A stretch of 13,355 nucleotides of DNA, taken from the NCBI GenBank assembly GCA_964346325.1, contig CAYFUK010000036.1, forward strand, positions 1-13,355. The letters are read 5' to 3'. Of the stretch, positions 12,680 through 13,355 are shown piece by piece. A program made the position numbers and the translations under genes. The stretch comes from JAUVDZ01 sp964346325 (GTDB lineage: Bacteria > Patescibacteriota > Gracilibacteria > UBA1369 > PNNO01). The notes under the pieces are model-generated. The model ran no database searches, was not told the origin of the DNA, and saw only the letters and a program-made list of their open reading frames with translations. How positions within the stretch are numbered: position 1 is the first letter of the stretch; every line of letters begins with the position of its first letter.

Positions 12680-13355
12680 CTTCGTACTCTCTTACGGAAT
12701 AAGGATCATTACGATAAAAAACACTTTCGTAATTAATTTCTTCACCATCCTCTTGTGATGCCCAGGGCACATCACCATGAGAATAATTGCTAAGGTCTGT
12801 TGCGGATTTATCTGAAAGGCGCGAAAGAACAGAATCAATCAATTCAAGCTCCTGAGCATTAAGTTTTGATAAATCAGGAGTTACATGCGGCAAGTATTTG
12901 CGTTGTTCAAAAGTAAAATAATGGCTTTTAACTTCCTCTATCTCATCACCTTCCTTCATTTCCTCAATAACTTTTATGAATTCCTTTGGAGTAGGCCCGT
13001 GGTGATTTTTGATGTATGTTAAGCCCATCAATTGTTCTTCGTATTTTTCATAATAATCAAAATCAATAAAATATAGGAGTTTATATAAAACGGTTAAGCC
13101 CACATTTGGCTTGCCTCCAACTTTTTCGAGAATATAAAGAAAAACCTGTTTAAATTTGTCGAGTTTTTTTTGCGGAATTTCAATACGGACATCACCTGTA
13201 TTGTCAGATTCATGAGTTTGCACTAATTCGAAAATTTGTTTTATCTTATTTTTTTCCTCTATTTTAAGAGGACGATAGCCTTTTTCGATCTTAATAAGTG
13301 TAGGCCTTGAAATATCAAGGCGTCTCGCAAGCTCTTCCTGCGACATATTGAACTT
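12669..13355 (-). CDS. HTH-Panacea (DUF4065) antitoxin, 5' end outside the window
   Basis: The frame is open to the right edge: K-F-N precedes the ATG at 13346, and MSQEELARRLDISRPTLIKIEKG is the body of an HTH_3 domain whose first helix should lie upstream. The apparent ATG is therefore internal and the gene is partial. About 40 residues of linker follow, then a Panacea/DUF4065 domain: VLYKLLYFIDFDYYEKY (about 86-102 from that Met), LTYIKNHHGPTPKEF (109-123), and a C-terminal block SHGDVPW with INYESVFYR (189-211). Panacea domains neutralise diverse toxins by direct binding, and the HTH would repress the operon. The toxin gene overlaps by 11 nt. The promoter is outside the window. Confidence 0.88.
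   Translation of the reverse strand, partial: KFNMSQEELARRLDISRPTLIKIEKGYRPLKIEEKNKIKQIFELVQTHESDNTGDVRIEIPQKKLDKFKQVFLYILEKVGGKPNVGLTVLYKLLYFIDFDYYEKYEEQLMGLTYIKNHHGPTPKEFIKVIEEMKEGDEIEEVKSHYFTFEQRKYLPHVTPDLSKLNAQELELIDSVLSRLSDKSATDLSNYSHGDVPWASQEDGEEINYESVFYRNDPYSVREYEDAV

Noticed and set aside
12669..13346. Antitoxin gene starting at ATG 13346
   Set aside because: The Met is inside the HTH domain and the frame continues open to the window edge, so the gene is partial.

Overview
The window is AT-rich bacterial DNA that is densely packed. Promoters look like sigma-70 sites (TTGACA-like, 16-18 bp, TATAAT-like), and the one RNA gene is a tRNA-Leu with an encoded CCA. The code appears standard: TAA, TAG and TGA all end plausible genes, and TGA ends two of them, which argues against the UGA=Gly code of Gracilibacteria and Absconditabacteria. 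Recognisable housekeeping genes alternate with small proteins I cannot assign, and Shine-Dalgarno sites are mostly absent. This would fit a streamlined uncultured lineage such as a Patescibacteria/Peregrinibacteria-type organism, but that placement is only inference.

Layout, left to right. (1) 1-2809, plus strand: the last codons of an unknown gene, then an Fe-S assembly operon of nifU (IscU scaffold plus BFD-like [2Fe-2S] domain) and nifS (cysteine desulfurase), followed by a protein with a degenerate HAD-type domain. (2) 2831-4488: a GC-rich palindrome, tRNA-Leu(UAA) and a ferritin on the minus strand, a divergent unknown 156-aa gene, and a small lipoprotein on the minus strand. (3) 4628-6716: pcm (protein repair methyltransferase), a small unknown helical gene on the minus strand, and a coupled pair of a small Smr-domain protein and a DUF1624-type membrane acyltransferase. 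(4) 6675-9424, minus strand: an operon of an unknown 162-aa protein, an ArsB/NhaD-type ion transporter and an eIF2B/MtnA-like protein that has lost the isomerase residues. (5) 9482-10718, minus strand: a coupled pair of acidic unknown proteins. (6) 10889-12352, plus strand: a DUF2779-type protein that appears to join a Cas4/RecB-like PD-(D/E)XK domain with Cys cluster to a DEDD-like exonuclease domain. (7) 12335-13355, minus strand: a type II toxin-antitoxin pair, HTH-Panacea (DUF4065) antitoxin cut by the window edge plus RelE/ParE-like toxin.

Functional reading. NifU and NifS form a minimal Fe-S assembly machine and ferritin stores iron nearby, so the left third has an iron/sulfur theme. 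The middle holds protein repair, envelope and ion-transport functions. The right end (unknown acidic pair, dual-nuclease protein, toxin-antitoxin) looks more accessory, and the nuclease gene has codon use that drifts away from its neighbours.

Two architectural regularities stand out. All four convergent protein-coding pairs overlap at their 3' ends (4, 11, 18 and 42 bp). Also, most promoter-start combinations imply 5' leaders of only about 15-27 nt without an SD site. No gene-free stretch exceeds 300 bases, and I see no CRISPR array, insertion sequence or rRNA.
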